From: Siphonobacter sp048595215
GTDB taxonomy: Bacteria; Bacteroidota; Bacteroidia; Cytophagales; Spirosomataceae
Length of the DNA: 57,763 nucleotides
Assembly (NCBI RefSeq): GCF_048595215.1
Contig: NZ_JBMDWJ010000048.1
Span: 1-57,763, forward strand
Direction of reading: 5' to 3'
Of this stretch, positions 1-8,800 are shown one piece after another. Made by a program: the position numbers and the translations under genes. Below the pieces are notes generated by a model, which was given only the letters and a program-made list of their open reading frames with translations, made no database searches and was not told the origin of the DNA. Each line of letters opens with the position of its first letter. Position 1 is the first letter of the stretch.

Positions 1-62
1 AAAACCGACTCTATGGCTTTGATGCTTCCTACGGAGGTGCCGCCGAACTTTAGAACTTTCGT
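1..62 (-). CDS. Aspartokinase, N-terminal end (partial)
   Basis: Read on the minus strand, the first 62 bases encode the start of an aspartate kinase: KVLKFGGTSVGS followed by IKAIESV. KFGGTS is the ATP/aspartate-binding signature at the extreme N-terminus of aspartokinases, which phosphorylate aspartate on the route to lysine, threonine and methionine. The gene leaves the window at base 1, so a monofunctional enzyme cannot be told from an aspartokinase-homoserine dehydrogenase fusion. The start is odd. Family members usually begin M-K-V-L-K-F, but here the codon where Met is expected is ACG (62-60), with CGT and then an in-frame TAG (68-66) before it. No ATG, GTG or TTG lies in that short gap. 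Identity is secure; the start is not. Confidence 0.8.
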
Positions 63-139
63 ACGCTAATCAACGACTTTACAGCCGTGCCGGATAAGTA
101 GAGGAGCCCTTGGGGGAGACTCATAAAATAAGAGAATCG

Positions 140-147
140 CAAAGATA
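140..147 (-). promoter_or_regulatory. Candidate -7 element for the aspartokinase gene
   Basis: The minus strand reads TATCTTTG, a full match to the Bacteroidota -7 consensus TAnnTTTG, about 78 bases ahead of the aspartokinase start. No convincing -33 TTTG was found at the usual spacing, so this is a half-supported promoter. Confidence 0.35.
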
Positions 148-239
148 ACCGAGACGATTGGTTCGCAGCTGAAGAATTCTAAAAACTACACGTTTGCCGG
201 TACTAAACGTAGGAGAATGCGGGAGTAGAGCAAATTTCT

Positions 240-297
240 TAGGCTAAACATCGCCTACAAATTTTGAACATCCGTAACAAATCCTACGGATAGCTCG
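240..297 (+). repeat. Two-hairpin REP-like repeat, copy 1 (degenerate)
   Basis: First stem TAGGC/GCCTA (240-257), linker with ttgaacat, second stem TCCGTA/TACGGA (271-290), then tagctcgg. It has the same order and spacing as the better conserved copies at 342, 34094, 43000 and 51829, but the loops are longer, so it looks decayed. Confidence 0.7.
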
Positions 298-341
298 GAA
301 AAAGAACGTGAGGGTTGGTCGGACTCGGGCTCGCGGCAAAG

Positions 342-396
342 GTAGGCACAGCCTACAAATTAGAACATCCGTAGCAAATGCTACGGATAGCTCGGG
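342..396 (+). repeat. Two-hairpin REP-like repeat, copy 2
   Basis: GTAGGC-aca-GCCTAC (342-356), linker aaattagaacat, then CCGTAGC-aaat-GCTACGG (369-386), followed by atagctcggg. It lies 50 bases after copy 1 in the same orientation, so these two form a direct pair. The 3' tail tagctcgg is shared by copies 1 and 2. Confidence 0.85.
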
Positions 397-437
397 AGGG
401 CGGAGCGTTTTAAGGTAAGGCCAGGGCTGGCGATTAT

Positions 438-478
438 TAAAAACAAAAACTTCCCGGAAGTCATTACGCCCGGGAAGT
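438..478 (-). terminator. Rho-independent terminator of the ABC exporter operon
   Basis: Minus-strand stem ACTTCCCGGG / CCGGGAAGT with the loop between, followed by a T-rich run (449 down to 438). It lies 24 bases after the stop codon of the exporter gene. Confidence 0.8.
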
Positions 479-501
479 CCGTACTCGTTATGAAACGGGG
501 C

Positions 502-2268
502 TTACGCCACTTTTTCCATTTTTTCTTCCTGGTGCCACCACAGTTCCATAAAGCGGGGACCATTATAGCGTAACCACTCGAACGAACCTTCTTCAATGAT
601 TTGTCCCTGGTCCATGACGTAGACGTAATCAAAGTCGCGTAAGAGGTGCAGGCGGTGCAACGAGGAGACGATCGCCTTGTCGGGGAAGGCCTCGAACATC
701 CGTTGGTAAATCAACGCTTCCGTTTTTGGATCGACGCTGGACGTCGGTTCGTCGAGCAATACTACGTGACTGTGCTGAGCAGCCAGAATCCCCCGGGCCA
801 GAGCCAGCCGCTGTTTTTGTCCACCCGACAGGTTGACTCCTTTTTCCTGAATCTGCGAGTCGAATCCCTGTGGCAGTTGCTTCACGATTTCGTGGAAATG
901 AGCAATCTCGCAGACTTCCCGAAGTTTTTCTTCCTCAAAAGGCAGTCCCAGGGTGATGTTGTAGGCGATCGTATTTTCGAAAATTTCCGGCTCCTGTGGG
1001 AAAAGCGTTACGGAGTCGTACAAGGCTCCCAAATCCGGATACAGCTGGCCATCGATGGTCATTTCACAGCCGGGCTTGGGCTGATACAATCCCCGTAACA
1101 GGGCGAGCAAAGTACTTTTTCCACTACCACTTTCTCCGATCAGGGCAATGCGTTGTCCCCGCTGAATTCGCAGATTCAGGCCTTTCAGGCCCGTCACGCG
1201 TTCGTCGGACTGATGGGAGAAGTGAATATTTTTTAGCTCAATCGCCTGCCAGTCGGGAGACATCGTTTCAATGGCTTCCGGACGGTGATTGTTTTCGTAG
1301 GCGTCGGCAATATCGTTGGCCGTTTGCAGGTCGGTATTGTAGCGGACGATGTCCGTATACTGCCAGGCGACGTCCTGAAATACGCTCGTAAACTGGTTCA
1401 CGTAGCCGAGCAGCGTGACCAGTCCACCAACGTAAAAGGCCTGTGAGGGATCGCTGTTCTGATAAATGTAACCCAGCGTAATGACGCCGTAAATCAAACT
1501 GATCATCATTTCAGCCGTAAACCATTTCCATTCGTTGATAACTACGTTCTTACGAAACGCCGGAAATAGCTTCGAAACTTTCTGCATCAGTCCGGTTTCC
1601 ATACTATTTTCCAGCCGTAAGGTAATTACGGTAAGGATGTTGGAAAGGCTGTCGAAGAGCGTAGCGGACACTTCATGCTCGCCTTCGTTGACTTCATTCA
1701 GCGTCCGAACGAAAGGCTTATCGAACATAAAAATGATCCGTAGAGTCACAATACCGATACCCACGCCGATTAGTCCAAATAGCGGAGAAAAGTATAGCAT
1801 GGCTCCCAGTGACAAGGCAAACTTCATCAGGGCGTGCAGGTACGTAAAGCCATTCTGGAAAAAGAGACGCAGGGCTTCGTAGGCCTTCCGAATCCGGTTG
1901 ATGGTGGCTCCCGAGTGGTGATCTTTATGCCACTTGACGGGTAAATGCAGGGCCTGGTGGTACCGTTCCTGCAAAAAGTTACGGCTTAGGTTAAAAGCCA
2001 GTTCCCGTTCCACCACGCGGGCTGGACCGTGAAACGCCCAGAAAACCAGTCGCAGACCGATATACCCCAGGATGTACCAGAGGGAATACCGCAGGGCATG
2101 CACACCGTCTTTTTGAAGCTGATTAACCAGCCAGCCCAGCATCAGGGGCAAACTGGCATTGACTAAATTGGAAAGAATAAACAGCGTGTAGACGCCTACA
2201 TACCGGCCTCTTTCATGCCGGGCATACTGCCACGCGGTACGCAGCAGCGAAACATAAGGATTACGCAT
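502..2268 (-). CDS. ABC transporter, fused permease and ATPase (exporter type)
   Basis: A 588-residue half-transporter with the membrane domain first and the nucleotide-binding domain second, expected to work as a dimer in the inner membrane. The first ~310 residues hold about six membrane segments of the type I exporter fold. The ATPase domain has Walker A GESGSGKS (378-385), signature LSGGQ (480-484) and Walker B VVLLDEP (502-508). It starts at ATG 2268, 40 bases downstream of tsaE on the same strand, so it is probably the last gene of a YkgJ-tsaE-ABC operon ending in the terminator at 438-478. The substrate cannot be read from sequence; lipid or multidrug export is typical of the family. 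Length is normal and no key residue is missing. Confidence 0.9.
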   Translation of the reverse strand: MRNPYVSLLRTAWQYARHERGRYVGVYTLFILSNLVNASLPLMLGWLVNQLQKDGVHALRYSLWYILGYIGLRLVFWAFHGPARVVERELAFNLSRNFLQERYHQALHLPVKWHKDHHSGATINRIRKAYEALRLFFQNGFTYLHALMKFALSLGAMLYFSPLFGLIGVGIGIVTLRIIFMFDKPFVRTLNEVNEGEHEVSATLFDSLSNILTVITLRLENSMETGLMQKVSKLFPAFRKNVVINEWKWFTAEMMISLIYGVITLGYIYQNSDPSQAFYVGGLVTLLGYVNQFTSVFQDVAWQYTDIVRYNTDLQTANDIADAYENNHRPEAIETMSPDWQAIELKNIHFSHQSDERVTGLKGLNLRIQRGQRIALIGESGSGKSTLLALLRGLYQPKPGCEMTIDGQLYPDLGALYDSVTLFPQEPEIFENTIAYNITLGLPFEEEKLREVCEIAHFHEIVKQLPQGFDSQIQEKGVNLSGGQKQRLALARGILAAQHSHVVLLDEPTSSVDPKTEALIYQRMFEAFPDKAIVSSLHRLHLLRDFDYVYVMDQGQIIEEGSFEWLRYNGPRFMELWWHQEEKMEKVA

Positions 2269-2308
2269 GGGGGAAAAAAGGATACCTTAAAAACGGAACG
2301 TCCGCGTA

Positions 2309-2734
2309 TTAGCTCTGCACGCGAATCGTTCGGGAATCGTCGGGGTTAGGGATAATGGACACCAATAAAGCATCGGGGGGCCACAGGTTCGGAATCAACG
2401 AGGGCCATTCTACAAAACAGTACGCTCCTGAATCAAAATACTCTTCTACGCCCAAATCCAAAGCTTCAATTTCTGACTTAATCCGATAGAAATCAAAGTG
2501 GTACACCGTTTCACCCGCTTGGGTGGCATATTCATTCACTAAGGCGAAGGTCGGACTCTGTACGGTCTGGCTTACGCCCAGTACCCCGCACAACGCTTTG
2601 ATAAAGGTAGTTTTGCCCGCTCCCATCTCGCCCTCAAACAGCCACACATTATGCTCCTTCCCATACGCCAGCACCTGACGGGCCGTTTCTGAAAGTTCCG
2701 AAAGCGAAGGGCAATGAAATTCCTGAATCTGCAT
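2309..2734 (-). CDS. tsaE: tRNA t6A biosynthesis ATPase TsaE
   Basis: A 141-residue cytosolic P-loop protein with Walker A GEMGAGKTT (35-43), then SPTFALVNEY and a conserved Glu-Trp near residue 110, all typical of TsaE. TsaE hydrolyses ATP to support the TsaB-TsaD complex, which installs threonylcarbamoyl on A37 of tRNAs reading ANN codons. Its partner TsaD is encoded 8 kb away in this window (10779-11777). The gene sits 16 bases after the YkgJ-like gene and 40 bases before the ABC exporter, so co-transcription is likely. Length is normal. Confidence 0.95.
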   Translation of the reverse strand: MQIQEFHCPSLSELSETARQVLAYGKEHNVWLFEGEMGAGKTTFIKALCGVLGVSQTVQSPTFALVNEYATQAGETVYHFDFYRIKSEIEALDLGVEEYFDSGAYCFVEWPSLIPNLWPPDALLVSIIPNPDDSRTIRVQS

Positions 2735-2750
2735 GATGGGTAAAAGGGCC

Positions 2751-3212
2751 TCAGGCCGGTACTAGGTGCTGTAAACGATCAACGATGGTGGCTACGGCCG
2801 GACAAATCGTCGTATTTGCTAACGTCAGATCCAGAATCTGAACCATTCGCCGTCGGTCGGTATGGGGATACTCCCGACAGGCTTTGGGGCGTACTTCGTA
2901 AATCGAACAGTAGTTATCGCTGCCTAAAAAGGTACAGGGCGAACTATTGAGTACGTAATGCCGATCTTCGTCCAGGTGTAAATACCGGGCAATCAAATCC
3001 GATGGGCGGATCCGCAGGTGTTTGGCGATGCGTTCAATATCCGTATCCGTAAAAATGGGACTGGTCGTCTTGCAGCAATTGGCACAGGCCAGACAATCGA
3101 CCTCCTCAAAAACTTCTTCGTGCAATTGCTCAAAAGCTTCGTCTAATTTTTTAGGTTTACGGGCCTTGAGCCGATTTAAATACCGCTTATGTTCCGCGTA
3201 ACGCTCATTCAT
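2751..3212 (-). CDS. YkgJ-family cysteine-cluster protein
   Basis: A 153-residue soluble protein with a CxxCxxCC cluster (C40, C43, C46, C47). Further cysteines lie in the motifs SSPCTFL, YCSIYEVRPKACREYP and TICPA. This is the pattern of the YkgJ/UPF0153 family, thought to bind zinc or an Fe-S cluster; no reaction is established. It is the first gene of the minus-strand trio with tsaE. Start ATG 3212 is followed by a charged helix, which is normal for the family. Confidence 0.85.
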   Translation of the reverse strand: MNERYAEHKRYLNRLKARKPKKLDEAFEQLHEEVFEEVDCLACANCCKTTSPIFTDTDIERIAKHLRIRPSDLIARYLHLDEDRHYVLNSSPCTFLGSDNYCSIYEVRPKACREYPHTDRRRMVQILDLTLANTTICPAVATIVDRLQHLVPA

Positions 3213-3227
3213 TGTACAAAAATAATA

Positions 3228-3347
3228 GATTAGTTTTCAGTTTATTGTTTTCGGTTTACAGTTATTCTTTGAAAATCAGTGGCTCCTTTTCCACAAGCCC
3301 GGGGGTATGCTTTTACTAGCTGAACACTGTAGATCGAAAACTGACCA
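3228..3347. repeat. Intergenic imperfect inverted repeat, cagtttac/gttttc type (copy a)
   Basis: The left arm carries ttttcagtttattg and ttttcggtttacag. The right arm carries cactgtagatcgaaaactga, roughly its reverse complement. It fills the gap between two divergent genes. Related arms occur at 15757-15990 and 30535-30641. Confidence 0.5.
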
Positions 3348-3356
3348 CTTACTGCC

Positions 3357-4400
3357 ATGATTCGTACTGCTCTTGCCGGTTTCGGAGATTCTGCTCATTA
3401 CCTCCACGCCCCATTCATTCTGGCTAATCCCGCCTTTCAACTCACGCACGTCTTCGAACGTTCCAAAAATCGAGCGGCGGATACCTATCCTTTTTTGCAG
3501 ACGGTACGCACGTTTGAAGCCCTGCTGGAAAACCCGGAAATCGATCTAATCATCATCAATACGCCCAACGATACCCACGCGGATTATACCCGAAAAGCGT
3601 TGCAGGCGGGCAAACACGTCGTCGTAGAAAAGCCCTTCACGCCTACTGTCGAAGAAGCTGAAGAACTCATTGAGCTGGCTCAGCAGCAAAACCGGGTCCT
3701 CAGCGTATACCATAACCGTCGCTGGGACAGTGATTTCCGTACGGTTCAACAGGTACTGGAATCCGGCGAACTAGGCGAGGTACACACCTACGAAGCTCAC
3801 TTTGACCGGTACAAACCCGTTTTGAATCCAAAAGCCTGGAAAGAAACTGCTTCGGCTGGTAGTGGAACCTTGTATGACCTGGGCTCGCATATTCTTGATC
3901 AGGTTCTCGTACTGTTCGGTCGTCCGCAATCGGTATGGGCCAACATCTGGACGCAACGGGAAGGCTCCCAGATTGATGACGCGTTTGATTTACACCTCAA
4001 CTACGGTCGGTTACGGGTACGTTTACGTTCGAGTCTGCTCGTTCGCGAACCCGCTCCCCGCTATACCGTACACGGCAACTTGGGAAGTTTTCTCAAACCC
4101 GGTATTGATATTCAGGAAGATCAGTTGAAGGCGGGTGAAATCATGCCCGGCCATCCTAATTTTGGCGTAGAACCCGAATCGCTCTGGGGCTTGCTGCATA
4201 CGGATGTAGACGGACAGAGCATTTCCCGAAAAATGGAAAGCTTACCCGGCGACTGGGGCATTTTCTACCAAAACGTAGCGGACGCCATTACGGATGATGC
4301 CGAACTATTTGTCAAACCCGAGCAGATGGTTACGCAGTTGAAAGTCATTGAAGCGGCTTTTCAAAGTACGCAAACGGGCCAGACCGTTCATCTGTCCTAA
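3357..4400 (+). CDS. Gfo/Idh/MocA-family NAD(P)-dependent oxidoreductase
   Basis: A 347-residue protein. It has an N-terminal Rossmann fold with the glycine loop GFGDSAHYLHAPF (8-20), the family signature VVVEKPF (88-94) and a C-terminal GFO_IDH_MocA substrate domain that includes YDLGSHILDQ. The GFGxSA..H.PF loop is typical of the subgroup with YdgJ/IolW-like dehydrogenases, which act on sugars or cyclitols. No sugar operon surrounds it, so the substrate is unknown. No signal peptide is present, so it should be cytosolic. It appears to be transcribed alone, diverging from the YkgJ gene and ending at a hairpin at 4411. Confidence 0.9.
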   Translation: MIRTALAGFGDSAHYLHAPFILANPAFQLTHVFERSKNRAADTYPFLQTVRTFEALLENPEIDLIIINTPNDTHADYTRKALQAGKHVVVEKPFTPTVEEAEELIELAQQQNRVLSVYHNRRWDSDFRTVQQVLESGELGEVHTYEAHFDRYKPVLNPKAWKETASAGSGTLYDLGSHILDQVLVLFGRPQSVWANIWTQREGSQIDDAFDLHLNYGRLRVRLRSSLLVREPAPRYTVHGNLGSFLKPGIDIQEDQLKAGEIMPGHPNFGVEPESLWGLLHTDVDGQSISRKMESLPGDWGIFYQNVADAITDDAELFVKPEQMVTQLKVIEAAFQSTQTGQTVHLS

Positions 4401-4410
4401 ATTTTATTTC

Positions 4411-4438
4411 CTTCCCGAAAGTGCTGACTTTCGGGAAG
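4411..4438 (+). terminator. Terminator hairpin after the Gfo/Idh/MocA gene
   Basis: CTTCCCGAAAGT, loop gctg, ACTTTCGGGAAG: a perfect 12-bp stem just after the stop codon. The T-rich run after it is weak (ttactcttcttg). Confidence 0.7.
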
Positions 4439-4555
4439 TTACTCTTCTTGAGCGTAATCTTTACGCAGATTCATCCATCAATTAATGACTTTTTAAGGAG
4501 TTCCCAGCACCATTTCGCACTGCGAATAGTTATACTTATATCGTGAAATGGAGTT

Positions 4556-5785
4556 ATGGAAACAGTTCATACTGAGAATATTTCAATTCGTACCCACTCA
4601 TTATCCAATCTTTGGCGTACGGCTGAGCGTGGCGGTTATCCGGCAGCCTTGTGGCGATTACCGCGAGCTTCAGAAAAACAGCTGATTATTGACTTATCGA
4701 GCGAAGACCGTCGACTGAAAGCCGATCTGGAAGAATTGCCTGCTGGTTTTGCCATCAGTCCTTTTCTAAATCCAGAAGGCGAGCAGACGCGTTTTTTGCG
4801 GGCGGATCTTTACTTTTCGTTTGATGCCGAAGAGACCCTGATTGCCGAAGAGATTACTTCGTCGGCGGATTTCTGGCGTATTCAGGCGTTTGAAGACGAT
4901 GCCGACGACGATTCCGATGACTTCCCCGAATACCATCTGACCCCCATTCCGCTGGACGCAAACGCGGGTTCGGAACGGGAGAAATTCGAGCAAGCTGTTC
5001 GGCAGGCCGTTACGGAAATGAAGCTCGGAGCTTTTCAGAAGGTCGTCCTTTCCCGGCGTAAATGGGTGGAATTACCCGCTCGTTTCGATCACGTCGCCGC
5101 GTTTCATCGGCTTTGCGAAACCTATCCCAATGCCTTTATTTCGCTCGTTTCCCTACCGGAATCGGGTTGCGTCTGGCTGGGAGCAACGCCCGAAGTACTC
5201 GTCAGTCAGGATCAACAGGGCATCTTTCGAACGATGTCTTTGGCGGGCACGCAATCCGCAACGGATGCTCAGCAACAGCCCGTTTCTCTAGAACATGCCC
5301 GGTGGTCGGACAAGGAGATTGAAGAGCATGCGTTGGTGAGCCGGTATATCATCGAATGTTTCAAGAAAATTCGATTGCGGGAATACCAGGAAAGTGGGCC
5401 GAAAACGGTCAAAGCCGGTAATCTCCTGCACCTGCGTACGGATTTTCAGGTGGATACGCAGGCCGTTAATTTTCCGCAACTGGGCACGGTCATGCTGGAT
5501 CTGCTGCACCCCACTTCGGCGGTTTGCGGTACGCCGAAATCCTCGGCCCTTCGCTTCATCGAACATTACGAAAACTACGACCGAAGCTATTACAGTGGCT
5601 TCCTCGGTCCGATTAATATTCACAACGAATCCCATTTGTTCGTCAACCTACGGACCATGCAGATGGAAGGCGATCAGGCCGTTTTGTACGCCGGAGCTGG
5701 TATCACGGAAAACTCCATTCCGGAACAGGAATGGCACGAAACCGAAATGAAATGCCAGACCTTACTCGCCGCCCTGGCCTTGTAA
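4556..5785 (+). CDS. menF: Isochorismate synthase (chorismate-binding enzyme)
   Basis: A 409-residue member of the chorismate-binding family. The catalytic domain covers about residues 140-405. It shows FQKVVLSRR with the lysine used for water activation in isochorismate synthases, the MSLAGTQ segment, HPTSAVCGTPK, and the C-terminal YAGAGITENSIPEQEWHETE with metal- and substrate-binding glutamates. Isochorismate synthase feeds menaquinone, the quinone Bacteroidota use for respiration, or a catechol siderophore. No other men or ent gene is next to it, so I infer MenF mainly from lineage. Salicylate synthase or another family member is less likely. Monocistronic, ending in the strong hairpin at 5805. 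Confidence 0.8.
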   Translation: METVHTENISIRTHSLSNLWRTAERGGYPAALWRLPRASEKQLIIDLSSEDRRLKADLEELPAGFAISPFLNPEGEQTRFLRADLYFSFDAEETLIAEEITSSADFWRIQAFEDDADDDSDDFPEYHLTPIPLDANAGSEREKFEQAVRQAVTEMKLGAFQKVVLSRRKWVELPARFDHVAAFHRLCETYPNAFISLVSLPESGCVWLGATPEVLVSQDQQGIFRTMSLAGTQSATDAQQQPVSLEHARWSDKEIEEHALVSRYIIECFKKIRLREYQESGPKTVKAGNLLHLRTDFQVDTQAVNFPQLGTVMLDLLHPTSAVCGTPKSSALRFIEHYENYDRSYYSGFLGPINIHNESHLFVNLRTMQMEGDQAVLYAGAGITENSIPEQEWHETEMKCQTLLAALAL

Positions 5786-5804
5786 GTACCTTACGATTTC
5801 AAAC

Positions 5805-5838
5805 AAAAGCGGCCCGAACTTTGATTCGGGCCGCTTTT
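5805..5838. terminator. Bidirectional terminator between menF and tamB
   Basis: A perfect 14-bp stem, aaaagcggcccgaa pairing with ttcgggccgctttt, with a 6-base loop and A and T runs on either side. It lies between convergent genes and can serve both. Confidence 0.9.
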
Positions 5839-5842
5839 GTTT

Positions 5843-8800
5843 TCAGGGCTTATAGGCTTCCGTCGTGCGGGCGGGTTGCCTAGTCGTATCGGGTCGGGTC
5901 GTATCCGTTGGAGTCACAGCGGACGGTGTTACTTTTTTCTTCGGGAAGAAATAGTTGAAGCTTTTCGTATACAGTACACTACCTCCTACCGTCGGCGTAT
6001 TCTGGTTGATGGTACTTTGCAGGAATGTGTTTTGCGGGAAACGGCTAAAGGCTTTCAGTCGCCAGCGGGCATCGGGTGTTACGGTCCATTCGGCGGCCCA
6101 GTCGCCAATGAGGTTCGCATTTTGTGTACTGTACACCGATGAAAAGCCCCCGTCCCGACTAATCGTCAATCCATTCCCAAAATTATACGATACGCGAGCC
6201 CGAAGCTGATCGGCCAGATTTTGATTCGAGCCAATCACGTTCACCGTATTGATATCCACTTCCACGCCATTGGCTACTTTAGAAAGGATGTCACTCAGTA
6301 CGCTGGTACCCGTTTCAGCCAGCAAATTCAGTACGTTGATGTCGCGGAAAGCCTGTGAGTTCTGCGGGATCAATCGTCCCGAAAACAGGATACTACTGAC
6401 TTGATTGTTCAGCTCCTGCTCATCGTTAGCGATGCGGGCTTCAAAAGCCTGTACTGAGCCGGAGAATTGCGGTTCCAGTGGGTATTCTTTGATTTTTAAC
6501 CCAAAGCCAACGTTTGGCTTCATCAGCCGATCTTTCAAACTAATCGTCACCTCCACCGGATACGCCCGCCGGGCCTGAGCCGAAGAGGTTTGATCGTTGG
6601 TGAGATTCATAATCGGCGTCAGCGAGGTGAGTTTCGTATACGAAGCTTTCACGTCCACGTAGGCTTCATAGGGATCGCCGTACCAGCTAATGCGACTGTT
6701 GGGTTGAATGGCAAATTCCTTGGAAACCAGTGCTTCGTATTTGTAATAATACTTCCCTTTTTCCAGCTCATACGTCCCCCGCATGGCGAATTCGCCTTTC
6801 GTATCTACTTCCAGATTCAGGTTACTGTGTCCGTACGCCTCCAGCCGGTCACCCGTTCTACGGTCGAGCAGCAGAATACATTTGGCATCGGGCGTGATGT
6901 TGAAATTAAAGTCCATTCGAATACCCGAACGCATCCGACGCTTCAGGCTCAGATCCTCTTCGACTTTTTTCTTGATGGCCAGATTCACAAACTGAATGTA
7001 ATCCGTATTGCTCACCTCCGAAGCATTATCAATCGGAATCGTAATTTCAGTACCGGGTCGGGTGGTTGCGTTAGACTTAACAATCAAATTATCCAGTGAA
7101 CCCACACTTTCCACGCTCACATCGCCCGTCACGTAGGCTTTCCCGTAGAAGAGTTTATTATCCTTGCTGGTCGTATTGAGTACCTTGAAGTTTTTCAGGC
7201 TAGCTTTTAAATCCAGGGCATAACTACCGTTACCCCCCGAATACATGCCCAGCCGGATCTTACCCGTATTGCCTTCTTCATCGCTTACGCCCATCTGAGC
7301 CTGAATTTCGCCCCCCCGGAAACGAATGGTATCGGAAAAAGCCAGCCGTACGCCCAGATAATCGAAGCGAAGTTGCCCGCGTTTCACGTCCACCAGCCCC
7401 CCGAGTTTCGGATCGCGGGGCGTACCCCGAATCAGCAATTTACCACTGGCCTGCCCTTTAATTTCTGAGAAAAGGTCTTCCGTAAACGGTTCAAAAATCT
7501 GTAAGTCGGTTCGGTTCAACGTGGCAACGAGGTCTAGCGAATTTTCATCCTGTTCGGGAGCGTACGTTCCTTTTACGTTCAGAATCGGGTTGTTCATCCG
7601 ATCAACGCCCATGTTGATGTTCACCCGCTGATTGGTACGGTCCCACTGCGACGAAGCCGTTACGTTACCAATGAGAAAACCTTTATACACGAGCTCATCC
7701 ACATTCAGGTTACCATCCAGATTAATGTTTTCGTAGGCATCCCGCATGGACAGTTCGCCATTGAGCGTCCCTTTGACGTTTACCTGTAAAATCGGTTGGA
7801 GCGTAGCCAGGTTAAAGTCCTGAGCCTTGAGGGACAGGATTTGCAAGGGATCCTTGGAAACCATGCCGTTGATGGCAATCGACTGCTCCACATTGCGGAA
7901 GGTCAGATCACTGACCTCAATGTTCGAACCCGTGAGCCGGATCCGGTTCTCCGTATTCACGTTCCAATCCTGATCCAGAATCCGGACCCGGGAACGGCGA
8001 AAGTGAAGATCGGTCCCTTCCGGCCGGAAAAAAATATCCCCATTCAGGTTGAGCCGGTTGGTACTTTGCTGTTGCCGAAGGCGGCTGGTGAAGGCAATAT
8101 GATCCTTTTCCCAGGAAGCTTCGACCTGTAAATCTTCCGTTGGGGCCGCCGAGTAGATTTGCTGCTGTTGGGACGTAATGACCGCCGAAGCCAGTACGTC
8201 GTTCTGAGTGGCGTATTTGGACGTATTGAGATCTATTTCCGAATGATAGAACTTATATCGCTCCACGAGTAAGGTATCAACTTTGGCATTGAATGAGAAT
8301 ACCGACGTCGCTCCCATCGTAAAGGCTCCTTCTACCCGCGTATTCGGCGAAAGATAGCCGCCGGGGTACAGAAAAGCCATCAGCGGCCGAGCGTCTTTAA
8401 AGTCAACGGAGTAATCCAGACTATAGCGGTCGATGATGGACGACTTTTTGGCCTTGCGACGGTAATAGTCCTGCCGGGTGGAGTCCAATTCAGTGAAATA
8501 AATTTTGTACTCCTCGACTAGATTGGGTAAGTCTTTCAGGGCTTGTGACAAGGCAAAGGGGCCCTCAACGGTGGCATTCAGAATATCCGTTTGCAGGGAG
8601 ATATACCGACTGCTTACGGGCTTGGGTACGAAGAGATACAGCGTATCAATGAGCAGGTTACGATCGCCTTCTTCGAGCATCCGGGTCAGATACGTATTTT
8701 TCAGGCGGGCAACGCCGTACATCTGATCCAGCTCAAGCCCGGTCCAGACAACGTGTACTTCTGACTGCAACCGCATGTCTTCTTCGGATACGCCCAGCGG

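Larger units (their letters stand above)
63..437. other. Gene-free stretch with two repeats
   Basis: Between the aspartokinase start and the terminator of the ABC exporter there is no convincing coding sequence. The stretch holds the candidate aspartokinase promoter near 140 and the two REP-like copies. The rest shows nothing I can name. Confidence 0.6.

Noticed and set aside
646..1391. Plus-strand ORFs of 131-150 codons opposite the ABC exporter
   Set aside because: Shadows of a strongly supported ABC transporter gene on the other strand.
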